A stretch of DNA of 64,000 bases. Origin: Jonesia quinghaiensis DSM 15701. Its GTDB lineage: Bacteria; Actinomycetota; Actinomycetes; Actinomycetales; Cellulomonadaceae. Numbering within the stretch: the first letter of the stretch is position 1; each line of letters begins with the position of its first letter. Made by a program: the position numbers and the translations under genes. Positions 37,414 to 48,229 of the stretch are shown in pieces. The stretch is from assembly GCF_000423205.1 (NCBI RefSeq), contig NZ_KE383990.1, positions 63,230 to 127,229 of the forward strand, written 5' to 3'. The notes beneath the pieces are model-generated. The model saw only the letters and a program-made list of their open reading frames with translations, made no database searches and was not told where the DNA came from.

Positions 37414-37482
37414 CGATTAGAAGGCCAAAAGTCCTAGAGTGTTCGGTAGGCTTAGGACACATCGTTTCTCGAAAGGCGTGAC

Positions 37483-37770
37483 ATGTCAGTCAAAGATGTT
37501 GACTACTCTCAGAACATTCTCCACCCACATGGCATGGAATTGCCTTCCACCGTTCCGCCAAAGAATCACGGACACACCCCCGCAGCGTGGTTTTTGACCA
37601 TTGTTGTTGCATTGGGTTCGCTGATCGTTGGGCTAGGGATGCCGTTGAACAGCATGGTGATGATTGGTGCTGGCGTTGTTGTGGTGATTGTTGGACTTGT
37701 AGGGGGAGTGGTACTCTCCCTCGCTGGCAAGGGTCAGGCGCGCCCAGCTAAGAACTCTTCGTCGCGTTAG
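37483..37770 (+). CDS. HGxxPAAW family membrane protein
   Basis: A 95-residue protein with the family signature NHGHTPAAW at about residues 28-36, followed by two closely spaced hydrophobic helices (FLTIVVALGSLIVGLG and MIGAGVVVVIVGLVGG). Such proteins are typical of actinobacterial trp loci and have no known function. AAAGG precedes the ATG by a normal distance. A perfect 19-bp hairpin follows the gene and separates it from trpC. Confidence 0.8.
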   Translation: MSVKDVDYSQNILHPHGMELPSTVPPKNHGHTPAAWFLTIVVALGSLIVGLGMPLNSMVMIGAGVVVVIVGLVGGVVLSLAGKGQARPAKNSSSR

Positions 37771-37828
37771 AACGTGCTTTTACTGGTGCTGCACTGGTGA
37801 GAATCATCGTGTGCTTGTCAACGGTTCC

Positions 37829-37874
37829 ATGACAAAGGGGGAAGACCATGACAGCGGTCTTCCCCCTTTGTCAT
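37829..37874 (+). terminator. Large hairpin between the HGxxPAAW gene and trpC
   Basis: Perfect 19-bp stem (37829-37847 with 37856-37874) and an 8-nt loop. It probably ends the hisF-trpE transcript or attenuates into trpC. There is no T-run, so intrinsic termination is uncertain. Confidence 0.6.
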
Positions 37875-38034
37875 GACGTGGTTCGTGCCTGTGTGGTGGG
37901 GTGGCATGTCTCATGGACGTAGCCGTGGTCAAAACCACCGAGTTTTTATGCCTACCATGGACCAAGCAACCGTTGGGCTCTTGACAGGGGATCGTATTCA
38001 CAGCGAATGCGTGCGCCGGAAGGAAAAGTGCACT
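37873..38034 (+). promoter_or_regulatory. trpC leader region with possible attenuator
   Basis: From an ATG at 37873 the frame encodes [11 protein letters not shown], with Trp at positions 3, 8 and 9, but it has no stop and stays in frame with trpC. Shortly after comes a small hairpin (GTGGT 37925-37929 / ACCAC 37934-37938) and five T residues (37943-37947). CCACC at 37935-37939 could alternatively pair with GGTGG at 37895-37899, inside the tandem Trp codons. This resembles the parts of a trp attenuator, but the stem is short and the leader frame atypical. A 24-codon frame (37848-37922) with two Trp codons near its end is an alternative. Confidence 0.3.
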
Positions 38035-38850
38035 ATGACCGTTCTGGATGACATCATCGCTGGAGTGCGCGAGGATCTAGCCCGCCGAGAAGCTGTGACG
38101 AGCCTCGACGATTTGAAGGCTCTGGCAGCCCGGCAACCATCGGCGAAGGAATGCCTTGGCCGTTTGAAAGACCCCGAAGCTGTTGCAGTTATTGCTGAGG
38201 TGAAGCGGTCAAGCCCGAGCAAAGGTGCTCTCGCTCCCATTGATGACCCGGCAGCCTTAGCAGCTGAGTATGAAAAAGGTGGGGCGTCGGTCATTTCCGT
38301 CCTGACCGAAGAACGACGTTTCTCCGGTTCCCTTGCTGACCTCCAAGCCGTACGAGCCGCGGTTGACGTTCCAGTTCTGCGGAAAGATTTCATCGTCACC
38401 CCCTACCAAGTGTGGGAAGCTCGCGCGTATGGCGCTGACTTGGTTTTGCTCATTGTGGCCGCGTTGGAGCAAACGGTGTTGGAGTCACTCATTGAACGTG
38501 TTCATTCCTTAGGAATGACTGCGCTTGTCGAGGTCCACACTGTTGAGGAAGTAGCGCGTGCTGTTGAAGCCGGCGCTCGACTTATTGGTGTCAATACTCG
38601 TAATCTCAAGACTCTTGAGGTGGATCGCGGCACGTTCGCTGCTGTCGCTCCCTCGATCCCGCCGCACGTTGTTACCGTTGCAGAATCCGGTGTCCGTGGC
38701 CCACATGATGTCGTGGAATACGTACGGTCTGGCGCAGACGCTGTGCTCGTGGGCGAGGCCTTAGTAACAGGAGGCACCCCGAGAAGTTCCGTCGCAGATC
38801 TTGTTGCCGCTGGCTCGCATCCGTCACTGCGCGCATTACGCCACCCATAG
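38035..38850 (+). CDS. trpC: Indole-3-glycerol phosphate synthase
   Basis: A 271-residue (beta/alpha)8 enzyme that closes the indole ring from CdRP. Conserved elements are [12 protein letters not shown] (catalytic Lys), [23 protein letters not shown] (Lys), [23 protein letters not shown] and [14 protein letters not shown] 38035 gives the family-length protein, with an AAGGA 10 nt upstream. The in-frame stretch back to 37873 has no family similarity. It is probably co-transcribed with trpB, trpA and lgt. Confidence 0.94.
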   Translation: MTVLDDIIAGVREDLARREAVTSLDDLKALAARQPSAKECLGRLKDPEAVAVIAEVKRSSPSKGALAPIDDPAALAAEYEKGGASVISVLTEERRFSGSLADLQAVRAAVDVPVLRKDFIVTPYQVWEARAYGADLVLLIVAALEQTVLESLIERVHSLGMTALVEVHTVEEVARAVEAGARLIGVNTRNLKTLEVDRGTFAAVAPSIPPHVVTVAESGVRGPHDVVEYVRSGADAVLVGEALVTGGTPRSSVADLVAAGSHPSLRALRHP

Positions 38851-38916
38851 TGTGACGCATCGTGCCATGACAACGCGATGAACCACGTTTTATACCCGCG
38901 CACAGAAGGAGATACT

Positions 38917-40158
38917 GTGGCCCCGTCGCTACAGAATATGCCCGGTCCGTATTTTGGGGACTTTGGTGGCAGGTTTATGCCCGAAGCGCTCATTGCAGCG
39001 CTTGATGAACTTGACGCGGCCTATAACACCGCGAAGAATGACCCGGCTTTTATTGCTGAGTTGCAGGCACTCCACCGCGACTACTCGGGGCGCCCCAGCA
39101 TCATTACTGAAGTTCCGCGGTTTGCTCGCCACGCTGGGGGAGTGAGGGTTTTCCTTAAGCGTGAAGACCTCAACCACACAGGCTCGCACAAAATCAACAA
39201 TGTGCTGGGCCAAGCACTGCTGACAAAACTGGTCGGAAAAAAGCGAGTAATCGCTGAGACAGGAGCTGGGCAACATGGTGTTGCCACTGCAACAGCAGCA
39301 GCGCTCTTTGACCTCGACTGTGTGGTCTACATGGGGGAGGAAGACACCAAGCGCCAGGCACTGAACGTCGCTCGTATGCGTTTGCTGGGCGCGGAGGTTA
39401 TTCTAGTGACCACCGGGTCACGAACCCTGAAAGATGCTATCAATGAGGCACTGCGCGACTGGGTGACAAACGTTGATACCACCAACTATGTGTTTGGCAC
39501 CGCAGCGGGGCCTCACCCGTTCCCTGCTATGGTCCGAGATTTCCAACGAATTATTGGCGTTGAAGCACGTCAGCAAATGTTGGATTCGGTGGGGCGGTTG
39601 CCTGACGTAGTGGCTGCCTGTGTCGGTGGTGGATCAAATGCCATTGGAATTTTCGATGCGTTTGTTGATGACACTTCTACACGCCTCGTAGGTTTTGAGG
39701 CAGGTGGTGACGGTATTGAGACAGGTCGTCACGCTTCAACGATCTCAGGTGGCGAACCTGGTGTGCTACACGGCGCGAAGTCCTATCTCCTCCAAGACGA
39801 GGACGGCCAAACTGTTGAAAGCCACTCGATTTCAGCAGGGCTAGATTACCCAGGTGTAGGACCGCAACACGCTTTCCTGCACTCGATTGGCCGTGCTGAA
39901 TATCGCTCTATCACCGATGCTCAGGCCATGGATGCACTTCGGTTGTTGTCGAGAACTGAGGGGATTATCCCTGCTATCGAGTCAGCGCATGCGTTAGCTG
40001 GTGCTCTGCACTTGGGGCGCGAAGCTGCTGAAGCTGGTCGACCTGATGAGATCATTTTGGTCAATCTTTCTGGGCGCGGCGACAAGGACGTAGCGACTGC
40101 CGCTCGGTGGTTTGATCTTGTTGACGCTGACGCTGATCTCACAGAGGGTGGTGCATGA
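38917..40158 (+). CDS. trpB: Tryptophan synthase beta chain
   Basis: PLP-dependent subunit joining indole and serine, 413 residues. The PLP lysine is K92 in [11 protein letters not shown], the Glu in AETGAGQHG is catalytic, and the phosphate-binding glycine loop is [10 protein letters not shown]. The GTG at 38917 is preferred because GAAGGAG stands 6 nt before it and [15 protein letters not shown] then begins near the usual position; the ATG at 38878 has no ribosome site. It overlaps trpA by 4 bp, in keeping with assembly of the alpha2-beta2 complex. Confidence 0.95.
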   Translation: MAPSLQNMPGPYFGDFGGRFMPEALIAALDELDAAYNTAKNDPAFIAELQALHRDYSGRPSIITEVPRFARHAGGVRVFLKREDLNHTGSHKINNVLGQALLTKLVGKKRVIAETGAGQHGVATATAAALFDLDCVVYMGEEDTKRQALNVARMRLLGAEVILVTTGSRTLKDAINEALRDWVTNVDTTNYVFGTAAGPHPFPAMVRDFQRIIGVEARQQMLDSVGRLPDVVAACVGGGSNAIGIFDAFVDDTSTRLVGFEAGGDGIETGRHASTISGGEPGVLHGAKSYLLQDEDGQTVESHSISAGLDYPGVGPQHAFLHSIGRAEYRSITDAQAMDALRLLSRTEGIIPAIESAHALAGALHLGREAAEAGRPDEIILVNLSGRGDKDVATAARWFDLVDADADLTEGGA

Positions 40159-40976
40159 TGGTGAGCTCCGTTGAAAAACGACTTGATGAGCTGTCAGCTG
40201 ATGGGCGAGCAGCCCTGATTGGGTATCTGCCTGTTGGCTTTCCGGATGTTGCTACCAGCGTTGACGCTGTAAACACTCTTATTGATGCGGGCGTGGACAT
40301 TATTGAGTTGGGTGTCCCGTATTCGGACCCTGTGATGGATGGTCCAATGATCGCTGCCGCTGTGCAGAGCGCATTGGAATCAGGTGCCCGACTCACTGAT
40401 GTTTTTGATGTTGTCAAACAAGTCAGTGGTCGCGGGGTGCCTATCCTTGTCATGACCTACTACAACCCGGTTTTCCACTATGGGGTTGAACGTTTCGCAG
40501 CTGATCTTGCTGCTGCTGGCGGCGCCGGTTTGATCACTCCCGATCTCACACCAGATTCAGCACACGAATGGATCGAAGCGGCTGACCGTCACGGTTTGGA
40601 CAAGGTCTTCCTTGTTGCACCGAGTTCAACGGATCAGCGGGTCGAAATGACGGCCAAAGCGTCGCGTGGTTTTGTGTACGCTGCATCCACGATGGGGGTT
40701 ACAGGGGAACGGGTAACTGTCAGTGACGCAGCACGTGAACTTGTGCACAGAACGCGGGAACGGGGGGCTCAGCACGTGTGTGTTGGCCTCGGCGTGTCTA
40801 CCCCTGAGCAAGCGGCTGCCGTTGGTACCTATGCGGACGGTGTGATTGTCGGATCGGCTTTTGTCCGCCCTCTTGTTGGAACTGAGCCGCTGAGTGAACG
40901 ATTAGCCGCGTTGCGGACTGTGGCCTCAGCTATGGCGAATTCTATTGCCGGATCACGAAGCAAGGACAACCTGTGA
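40155..40976 (+). CDS. trpA: Tryptophan synthase alpha chain
   Basis: Cleaves indole-3-glycerol phosphate to indole and glyceraldehyde-3-phosphate; 273 residues. Catalytic E51 and D62 lie in [16 protein letters not shown]. The flexible loop is [14 protein letters not shown], and phosphate binding is in GLGVSTPEQ and [16 protein letters not shown] offers two starts; the first overlaps the trpB stop. Its own stop overlaps the GTG of lgt, so trpB-trpA-lgt are translated as a chain. Confidence 0.95.
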   Translation: MMVSSVEKRLDELSADGRAALIGYLPVGFPDVATSVDAVNTLIDAGVDIIELGVPYSDPVMDGPMIAAAVQSALESGARLTDVFDVVKQVSGRGVPILVMTYYNPVFHYGVERFAADLAAAGGAGLITPDLTPDSAHEWIEAADRHGLDKVFLVAPSSTDQRVEMTAKASRGFVYAASTMGVTGERVTVSDAARELVHRTRERGAQHVCVGLGVSTPEQAAAVGTYADGVIVGSAFVRPLVGTEPLSERLAALRTVASAMANSIAGSRSKDNL

Positions 40977-41827
40977 ATACCGTCTTGATGTCTATTCCCA
41001 GTCCAAGCGAGAGTGTCTGGTACTTGGGTCCCCTACCTCTTCGTGCGTATGCTCTCGCAATTCTTGCGGGAATTTTTGTCGCATTGTGGCTGACGGTACG
41101 TCGTATTGGGCCTCGCGGTGGTACTGCAGAGCAGGTGTATGACGTAACGATGTGGGCGGTCCCGTTTGGAATTGTCGGCGGGCGGCTGTACCACGTTATT
41201 TCCTCTCCTCGCGCCTATTTCGGTGAGGGAGGCGAACCGATCCGTGCCTTGTACATTTGGGAAGGCGGATTGGGTATCTGGGGGGCAGTTGCTCTCGGTG
41301 CAGTTGGGGCGTGGATTGGTTGTCGCCGCGCTGGATTGTCTTTCTCTTCGTACGCTGACGCTTTGGCGCCTGGACTATTGCTTGCGCAGGCGATCGGACG
41401 CCTTGGTAACTGGTTTAATCAAGAGCTATTTGGCGGCCCAACAGATCTTCCGTGGGGTCTGGAAATCGACGATGCCCACCTGCCAGCAGGGTACGAAAGT
41501 GGAACTTTATTCCACCCCACATTCCTCTACGAACTGCTGTGGTGTGTTCTCGGCGCGATGGTTCTGTTGTACTTGGATAAGAAGGTGAAATTCCGACCTT
41601 TCCAAGTCCTCTGGCTGTACGTTGTGTGGTACACAGCTGGCCGGTTGTGGATCGAGCTACTTCGCATCGATACCGCGGAGATTGTGTGGGGGATGCGAGT
41701 AAACGTATGGACGTCACTTGCGGTGTTGTCGCTGGGGGTAATCGGGTTCGTCATCGCCGGCAGACGTAACATTCTCGTTAACGAATCCTCAGAATCGGAC
41801 ACGGAACAGTCCACGAACCAGCCGTAG
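40973..41827 (+). CDS. lgt: Phosphatidylglycerol-prolipoprotein diacylglyceryl transferase
   Basis: Membrane enzyme adding diacylglycerol to the lipobox cysteine of prelipoproteins; 284 residues with about seven hydrophobic helices. The Lgt signature GRLGNWFNQELFG is present, and the essential His/Tyr region is VGGRLYHVISS. The C-terminal tail is short compared with the long extensions of some actinobacterial Lgt proteins. lgt after trpA is the common actinobacterial order. Likely clients in this window include the FKBP lipoprotein. Confidence 0.94.
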   Translation: MNTVLMSIPSPSESVWYLGPLPLRAYALAILAGIFVALWLTVRRIGPRGGTAEQVYDVTMWAVPFGIVGGRLYHVISSPRAYFGEGGEPIRALYIWEGGLGIWGAVALGAVGAWIGCRRAGLSFSSYADALAPGLLLAQAIGRLGNWFNQELFGGPTDLPWGLEIDDAHLPAGYESGTLFHPTFLYELLWCVLGAMVLLYLDKKVKFRPFQVLWLYVVWYTAGRLWIELLRIDTAEIVWGMRVNVWTSLAVLSLGVIGFVIAGRRNILVNESSESDTEQSTNQP

Positions 41828-41844
41828 ATCGAACTCGACTTGAC

Positions 41845-41884
41845 AGCGAAGAACCCGCGAAATATCGCGGGTTCTTCGCTTTTT
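41845..41884 (+). terminator. Rho-independent terminator of the trp-lgt operon
   Basis: Perfect 16-bp stem (41845-41860 and 41865-41880) with an AATA loop, directly followed by TTTT. Confidence 0.92.
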
Positions 41885-42083
41885 CTGCACGGCACAGCGC
41901 GCTATCCTTAACATGCTTGTAACGTAGCGAAAAACCACAGAAACAAAAGCAACACATGTGTGAAACGCAAGCCTCAGGGCCGTAACAGCAACGACATACT
42001 GACTCAGTACTGTCGTGATGATTTCGCAAACTGTCTCCTGCGCGCGAGCCAAGAGGTAGAACTGGCATGTGAGGAACCGCATC

Positions 42084-45000
42084 ATGACGACTGCATCAAC
42101 ACGAGGTGATCTCCCCTCGCCACGCTCCCTGTGGGACACCCCAACCCAGGGCCACGCACTATACGACCCGCGCGCCGAGCACGATGCTTGCGGCGTAGCG
42201 TTCGTTGCCACCCTCACCAAACAAGCTACCCATGAGATTGTTCAACAGGGACTGACCGCGTTGATCAACCTCGACCACCGGGGCGCTGTTGGTGCTGAGG
42301 TAGATACCGGTGATGGTGCAGGAATCCTCACGCAGATCCCGGATGAATTCTTCCAATCGATCATCGAAGGGCTCCCAGCCCACGGTGAGTATGCGGCTGG
42401 AACGGGTTTCCTCAGTGAAGATCCAGTACAACGCGCAGCGCAGATGAAGAATATTGCCTCGATCGCCAACGATGAAGAACTCCACATCATCTCGTGGCGT
42501 GATGTTCCTGTGGCCGCAGACATCGTAGGAAACATGGCTCGTGAGACGATGCCGTTCTTTGCACAAGTTTTTGTCGAATCCATTACTGGCAATGTCAGTG
42601 GACTAGAACTTGAACGCCGCGCCTACCGGTTGCGTAAGCGGTGTGAGCACGAACTGGGTGTTTTCTTCGCGTCGCTATCGAGCCGCACAATCACCTACAA
42701 AGGTATGCTCACTGTTGAGCAGCTTAAACCGTTCTTTCCAGATCTCAGCGACCCACTGTATGCGTCGCGGCTTGCGCTTGTTCACTCACGTTTCTCAACA
42801 AACACCTTCCCCTCATGGCCCCTTGCGCAGCCGTTCCGCCTTCTTGCACACAACGGTGAGATCAACACGGTACGAGGAAACCGGAACTGGATGGCCGCCC
42901 GTCAGGGCAAGCTTCGTTCTCCGCTGCTAGGCAATATGGCTGATCTGCTTCCAGTATGTACACCGGGCGCATCGGATTCAGCCTCATTCGACGAGGTTCT
43001 TGAACTCCTCCACCTTGGTGGACGGTCCTTGCCACATGCGGTAATGATGATGATCCCTGAAGCGTGGGAAAATCACGGCCACATGGATCCTGAACGCCGT
43101 GCGTTTTATGAGTACCACGCTAACCTCATTGAGCCATGGGACGGCCCAGCCTGTTTGAATTTCACCGATGGCACCCTCATTGGTGCCGTTCTTGACCGCA
43201 ACGGCCTGCGCCCTGGTCGGTACTGGACAACTCGTGATGGTCTCGTGGTGATGGCATCCGAGGCGGGTGTTCTGGATATCGATGAATCACGTATCGAGAG
43301 CAAAGGACGCCTAGAACCAGGCCGTATGTTCTTGGTAGACACCGAAGAAGGCCGCATCATCTCCGATGATGAAGTGAAATCCCAGTTCGCGGCAAGCCAC
43401 CCGTATGCGCAGTGGGTTGAAGAGAACTCCATTCGGTTGGCTGAACTGCCGCAGCGTGAACACGTGACACACTCCAGCGCATCGGTTGAACGCCGGCAAC
43501 GAGCTTTCGGCTACACCCATGAGGAACTCAAAATCCTCTTAACGCCGATGTCTGAAAGTGGAGCCGAACCACTGGGGGCGATGGGCTCTGATACCCCCAT
43601 TGCGGTTCTTTCTTCACGGCCGCGGCTGCTTTTCGACTATTTCACGCAGATGTTTGCCCAGGTCACGAACCCACCTCTTGACTCAATTCGTGAACAGTTG
43701 GTGACATCTATTGGCGGTGCTATTGGTCCAGAACCGAACCTTCTCGCTACCACACCAGACCACGCACGCAAGCTAGTCCTTGATTTCCCAGTGTTGTCTA
43801 ATGACGAGCTGGCAAAAATCATTCACATTGATAAGGCCTCAGACAAACGGTCCACGTTCTCCTCAATGACGGTCCGTGGCCTGTACAAGGTCACCGAAGG
43901 TGGAGAGGGACTACGTAACCGTTTAGAAGAGATCTTCCGTGAGGTTGATGAAGCGGTCGCAGATGGCGTCAGTTTCATTGTGCTTTCGGACCGCAATAGC
44001 TACTCCGAGTACGCTCCGATCCCATCGCTGCTCTTGCTGTCCGCCGTCCATCAGCACTTGTTGCGTCAAGAGACACGAACTCAAGTGTCGTTGATCGTCG
44101 AAGCTGGGGATGTGCGCGAAGTTCACCATGTCGCACTGCTCATTGGCTATGGGGCAGCGGCTGTGAACCCTTATCTGGCCATGGAGACGGTGGAAGAGCT
44201 CTCCCGCAAGTCAATGATCGGCGTTGACGGCGAAACAGCAGTGAAGAACCTCATCAAGGCGCTAGGAAAAGGTGTCTTGAAAGTTATGTCAAAGATGGGG
44301 ATCTCAACGCTTTCTTCCTACCGAGGTGCGCAAGTTTTCGAAGCGCTTGGGCTGGATCGTGAACTTGTTGACGAGTACTTCACGGGAACCACTTCGCGGC
44401 TTGGCGGGATCGGTCTAGACGTTATAGCCCAAGAGGTCAGCGAACGTCACCACGACGCATATCCACTTTCTGGGCAGATCCAACCTCACCGTTCACTGCG
44501 AGTCGGTGGGGAGTACCAATGGCGCCGCGACGGTGAAGAGCACCTCTTTGACCCGGAAACTGTGTTCCGTTTGCAACACGCAACCCGAGCTAAGCGATAC
44601 GACGTCTTCCGTCAGTACACATCGAAGGTTGACGAACAAACAAAACGCCTCATGACACTCCGGGGGATGTTGGAGTTCGCTCCGCACCGCTCAGCGATTT
44701 CCATTGATGAGGTCGAACCAGTGAGTGAGATCGTCAAACGGTTCAACACAGGAGCGATGTCGTACGGGTCAATCTCAGAAGAAACCCACGAGACACTCGC
44801 AATTGCCATGAACCAACTTGGTGGGCGGTCAAACACTGGTGAGGGTGGTGAGCGGCCAGAGCGACTGTATGACCCTGCTCGTCGTTCACGAGTGAAGCAG
44901 ATTGCGTCTGGACGCTTTGGTGTGACCTCGGAGTACTTGGTTAATGCTGATGACATCCAGATCAAGCTTGCACAAGGCGCGAAGCCAGGTGAAGGTGGGC

Positions 45001-46667
45001 AACTTCCGGGGAACAAGGTGTACCCATGGATTGCAGAAACACGGCACTCCACTCCTGGGGTAGGGCTTATTTCACCACCGCCTCACCACGACATTTACTC
45101 CATTGAAGACCTCGCCCAACTCATCCACGATGCGAAGAATGCAAACCCGAGGGCTCGTGTGCACGTCAAACTTGTCTCGGAGTTTGGTGTTGGAACAGTT
45201 GCGGCAGGTGTATCTAAAGCACACGCCGACGTCGTACTCATTTCAGGACACGACGGCGGAACCGGTGCAAGCCCACTCACCTCCCTGAAACACGCAGGGA
45301 CACCGTGGGAAATCGGCCTGGCTGAAACACACCAGACCTTGGTATTGAATGACTTGCGTGACCGCATCACTGTGCAAGTAGATGGACAGCTGAAAACCGG
45401 GCGCGATGTTGTTATCGCTGCGCTCCTTGGAGCAGAAGAGTTTGGTTTCGCAACAGCTCCCATGGTGGTTTCCGGGTGCATCATGATGCGTGTTTGCCAC
45501 CTCGATACCTGTCCAGTGGGTGTAGCGACACAAAACCCAGAGCTGCGATCACGGTTCACCGGTAAACCAGAGTTCGTGGTGAACTTCTTTGAGTTCATTG
45601 CTGAAGAGGTACGTGAATACCTTGCGCAGTTGGGATTCCGAAGCATTGACGAAGCCATCGGACACATCGAAGCGCTGCGGGTAAACGACGCTGTTGAGCA
45701 CTGGAAAGCTGACGGTCTTGACCTTGGCCCAGTTCTTGCTCCCGCAATCCCGCGGACAGGGTCTGACATCAAGAAGCGTATTGACCAAGACCACAGCCTC
45801 GACAAGGCCTTGGACAATGCACTCATTGCTGAGGCAGCCCATGCGCTGGAAACCGGTGAACCGGTCACGATCACGTCCGAGATTCGTAACGTCAACCGAA
45901 CTGTTGGAACAATGTTGGGCTATGAGGTGACACGCCGGTACCGTGGCGCGGGCCTTCCTGATGACACAATCTCGGTGAATTTCACGGGCACGGCTGGACA
46001 GTCCTTTGGTGCGTTCCTACCACGAGGAATTACCTTGAAGATCACTGGCGATGCCAATGACTATGTGGCTAAGGGCCTTTCTGGTGGAAAGATTATCGTC
46101 AGCCGCTCACCACAAGCACAGTTCGAAGCGGGCGCGAATGTTATCGCTGGAAATGTCATCGGTTATGGTGCAACATCCGGGACAGTTCTGTTGAACGGTG
46201 TTACCGGTGAACGCTTTGCCGTCAGAAACTCCGGGGCTACTTTTGTCGTTGAAGGTATCGGCGATCACGGTTTGGAGTACATGACTGGCGGAGAGGTTCT
46301 CGTCCTTGGACCAACAGGCCGAAACCTGGGTGCAGGAATGTCCGGGGGAGTGGCTTACGTTCTTGACCTTGACCCAAGCCGTCTGAACCCTGACTCCTAT
46401 GCAGCAGGAGATATCAAGCTGTACGGATTGAGCGACGAAGACCAAGAACGTGTGACAGCGCTCCTTACACTGCACAACGAAGCAACACACTCACACATCG
46501 CCGCTGCATTGTTGGCGGACATCCCAGCAGCGTTGGCTCGATTCACCAAGGTCATCCCGGCCGAATACGAGCGTATGCGCGCTGCAATTGCTGTTGCTGA
46601 ACAACAAGGACTCGACTTCTCCCAACCAGGAGTTTGGGACAACCTTTTGGAGGTGACCCGTGGCTGA
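42084..46667 (+). CDS. gltB: Glutamate synthase large subunit
   Basis: NADPH-dependent GOGAT alpha subunit, 1527 residues, making two glutamates from glutamine and 2-oxoglutarate. The N-terminal class II glutaminase should mature by cleavage before C36 ([10 protein letters not shown]). FMN-binding and [3Fe-4S] motifs follow: [17 protein letters not shown] supplies the three cluster cysteines. The C-terminal beta-helix domain has repeated GG-x-G turns ([20 protein letters not shown]). ATG 42084 is chosen because GAGGAA precedes it by 9 nt; an upstream GTG at 42069 overlaps that site. It overlaps gltD by 8 bp. Confidence 0.96.
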   Translation: MTTASTRGDLPSPRSLWDTPTQGHALYDPRAEHDACGVAFVATLTKQATHEIVQQGLTALINLDHRGAVGAEVDTGDGAGILTQIPDEFFQSIIEGLPAHGEYAAGTGFLSEDPVQRAAQMKNIASIANDEELHIISWRDVPVAADIVGNMARETMPFFAQVFVESITGNVSGLELERRAYRLRKRCEHELGVFFASLSSRTITYKGMLTVEQLKPFFPDLSDPLYASRLALVHSRFSTNTFPSWPLAQPFRLLAHNGEINTVRGNRNWMAARQGKLRSPLLGNMADLLPVCTPGASDSASFDEVLELLHLGGRSLPHAVMMMIPEAWENHGHMDPERRAFYEYHANLIEPWDGPACLNFTDGTLIGAVLDRNGLRPGRYWTTRDGLVVMASEAGVLDIDESRIESKGRLEPGRMFLVDTEEGRIISDDEVKSQFAASHPYAQWVEENSIRLAELPQREHVTHSSASVERRQRAFGYTHEELKILLTPMSESGAEPLGAMGSDTPIAVLSSRPRLLFDYFTQMFAQVTNPPLDSIREQLVTSIGGAIGPEPNLLATTPDHARKLVLDFPVLSNDELAKIIHIDKASDKRSTFSSMTVRGLYKVTEGGEGLRNRLEEIFREVDEAVADGVSFIVLSDRNSYSEYAPIPSLLLLSAVHQHLLRQETRTQVSLIVEAGDVREVHHVALLIGYGAAAVNPYLAMETVEELSRKSMIGVDGETAVKNLIKALGKGVLKVMSKMGISTLSSYRGAQVFEALGLDRELVDEYFTGTTSRLGGIGLDVIAQEVSERHHDAYPLSGQIQPHRSLRVGGEYQWRRDGEEHLFDPETVFRLQHATRAKRYDVFRQYTSKVDEQTKRLMTLRGMLEFAPHRSAISIDEVEPVSEIVKRFNTGAMSYGSISEETHETLAIAMNQLGGRSNTGEGGERPERLYDPARRSRVKQIASGRFGVTSEYLVNADDIQIKLAQGAKPGEGGQLPGNKVYPWIAETRHSTPGVGLISPPPHHDIYSIEDLAQLIHDAKNANPRARVHVKLVSEFGVGTVAAGVSKAHADVVLISGHDGGTGASPLTSLKHAGTPWEIGLAETHQTLVLNDLRDRITVQVDGQLKTGRDVVIAALLGAEEFGFATAPMVVSGCIMMRVCHLDTCPVGVATQNPELRSRFTGKPEFVVNFFEFIAEEVREYLAQLGFRSIDEAIGHIEALRVNDAVEHWKADGLDLGPVLAPAIPRTGSDIKKRIDQDHSLDKALDNALIAEAAHALETGEPVTITSEIRNVNRTVGTMLGYEVTRRYRGAGLPDDTISVNFTGTAGQSFGAFLPRGITLKITGDANDYVAKGLSGGKIIVSRSPQAQFEAGANVIAGNVIGYGATSGTVLLNGVTGERFAVRNSGATFVVEGIGDHGLEYMTGGEVLVLGPTGRNLGAGMSGGVAYVLDLDPSRLNPDSYAAGDIKLYGLSDEDQERVTALLTLHNEATHSHIAAALLADIPAALARFTKVIPAEYERMRAAIAVAEQQGLDFSQPGVWDNLLEVTRG

Positions 46668-48129
46668 TCCACGTGGATTCTTGAGTGTCCGCAATCGTGA
46701 ACTTCCCGGGTACCGCCCCGTCGAGTTACGACTGCTTGACTACAAAGACGTCATCGAGAAGCGCGAGCCGACGTCTCCATATTTGAAACAGCAGGCCTCA
46801 CGATGCATGGATTGCGGAATTCCGTTTTGTAACCAAGGCTGCCCATTAGGAAACCTCATTCCTGACTGGAATGATCTGGTCCACCGTGGGCAGTGGTTTG
46901 AAGCGATTGAGCGACTACACGCAACCAACAACTTCCCAGAGTTCACGGGGCGAGTGTGCCCTGCGCCGTGTGAAGACAGTTGTGTCCTTGGTATTAGCCA
47001 ACCCGCTGTCACGATCAAGAACATTGAAGTCTCGATCATTGATGAGGCTTTCACTCGTGGTTTTGTGCAACCCATCATCCCTGATCGCTTGTCCGGTCAT
47101 ACGGTCGCTGTCATTGGGTCAGGGCCGGCAGGTTTAGCTGCTGCACAGCAGTTAACTCGGGCTGGTCACACGGTTGTTGTGTTTGAGCGAGATGATGCTA
47201 TCGGTGGTCTTCTACGGTATGGAATCCCTGATTTCAAGTTAGAGAAATTCCACATCGAACGCCGTCTGGACCAAATGCGTGCTGAAGGTACACGGTTCCG
47301 CACCGGAGTCGAGGTGGGGGTGGACCTGACATGGCAAGAACTTCATGAAACGTTCGATGCAGTAGTGGTGGCCACTGGTGCAACACGCCCACGTGATCTT
47401 CCTATCCCCGGTCGTGAGCTTAATGGCATTCACTACGCCATGGATTACTTGGTCCCCTCAAACCGTGTTGTTGCGGGCCTAGAAGGCCAAACAGCACAGT
47501 TCGATGCGCGTGGTAAGCATGTCATTGTTATTGGTGGTGGAGACACTGGTTCTGACTGCATCGGGACTGCGCTTCGCCAGCAGGCAGCGAGTGTCACGAA
47601 CCTTGCCATTGGTAAAGAGCCACCGAAGACACGCCCGGAAAACGAACCGTGGCCGACAACTCCACGTCTTTTCGAGGTGTCGAGTTCTCACGAAGAAGGT
47701 GGAACCCGCGAGTTCCTTGCCTCAACAGTTGAATTTGTTGGCAACGAAGAGGGCCATGTGACTGCCTTGCGCGTTGCGACAACTGAGTACCTGCCAGATG
47801 GTCGACGTGTGCCAACCGCAGGCACAGAGCGAGACCTCCCAGCTGATCTCGTATTAATCGCAATGGGCTTCACTGGCCCTGAGACTGACACCTTTGTTCC
47901 CCAAGCCGATCTTGACCTTGATGGCCGGGGAAGGCTTGTCCGTGACGACGATTACACGTCATCACGACGGGGCATCTTTGTTGCTGGGGATGCAGGGCGA
48001 GGCCAATCACTCATCGTGTGGGCGATAGCAGAAGGCCGAGCAGCTGCGGCTAGCGTTGATGAATACCTTCAAGGAAAAACTGAGCTCCCACGGCCAGTAT
48101 CAGCATCTACCACAGCGTTGCTTCCCTGA
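46660..48129 (+). CDS. gltD: Glutamate synthase small subunit
   Basis: FAD- and NADPH-binding beta subunit, 489 residues, passing electrons to GltB. The N-terminal ferredoxin-like domain carries two cysteine clusters ([17 protein letters not shown] and [12 protein letters not shown]) for [4Fe-4S] centres. The FAD fold is [17 protein letters not shown], the NADPH fold is [17 protein letters not shown], and the C-terminal [18 protein letters not shown] closes the FAD site. GTG start inside the end of gltB behind GGAGGTGA. It is translationally coupled with gltB. Confidence 0.95.
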   Translation: MADPRGFLSVRNRELPGYRPVELRLLDYKDVIEKREPTSPYLKQQASRCMDCGIPFCNQGCPLGNLIPDWNDLVHRGQWFEAIERLHATNNFPEFTGRVCPAPCEDSCVLGISQPAVTIKNIEVSIIDEAFTRGFVQPIIPDRLSGHTVAVIGSGPAGLAAAQQLTRAGHTVVVFERDDAIGGLLRYGIPDFKLEKFHIERRLDQMRAEGTRFRTGVEVGVDLTWQELHETFDAVVVATGATRPRDLPIPGRELNGIHYAMDYLVPSNRVVAGLEGQTAQFDARGKHVIVIGGGDTGSDCIGTALRQQAASVTNLAIGKEPPKTRPENEPWPTTPRLFEVSSSHEEGGTREFLASTVEFVGNEEGHVTALRVATTEYLPDGRRVPTAGTERDLPADLVLIAMGFTGPETDTFVPQADLDLDGRGRLVRDDDYTSSRRGIFVAGDAGRGQSLIVWAIAEGRAAAASVDEYLQGKTELPRPVSASTTALLP

Positions 48130-48159
48130 AGTCCCACGCAAGTCCCGGACAGGCATGAC

Positions 48160-48165
48160 TACAAT
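48160..48165 (+). promoter_or_regulatory. Candidate -10 element of the pyk promoter
   Basis: TACAAT in the 100-bp gap between gltD and pyk, 64 bp before the pyk ATG. No good -35 is seen at the right distance. Confidence 0.3.
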
Positions 48166-48229
48166 AGACTGACACGGGAAGATAATTTTGTCCCCCACAG
48201 CTGAGATTTACACACAATAGGCTGGAGCT

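Noticed and set aside
37873-38034. N-terminal extension of TrpC.
   Set aside because: No family similarity; the normal TrpC N-terminus starts at 38035. Discussed instead as a possible leader.
41885-42083. Possible operator palindrome (ACTGACTCAGT) upstream of gltB.
   Set aside because: Short, not matching a regulator consensus known to me, and easily due to chance.
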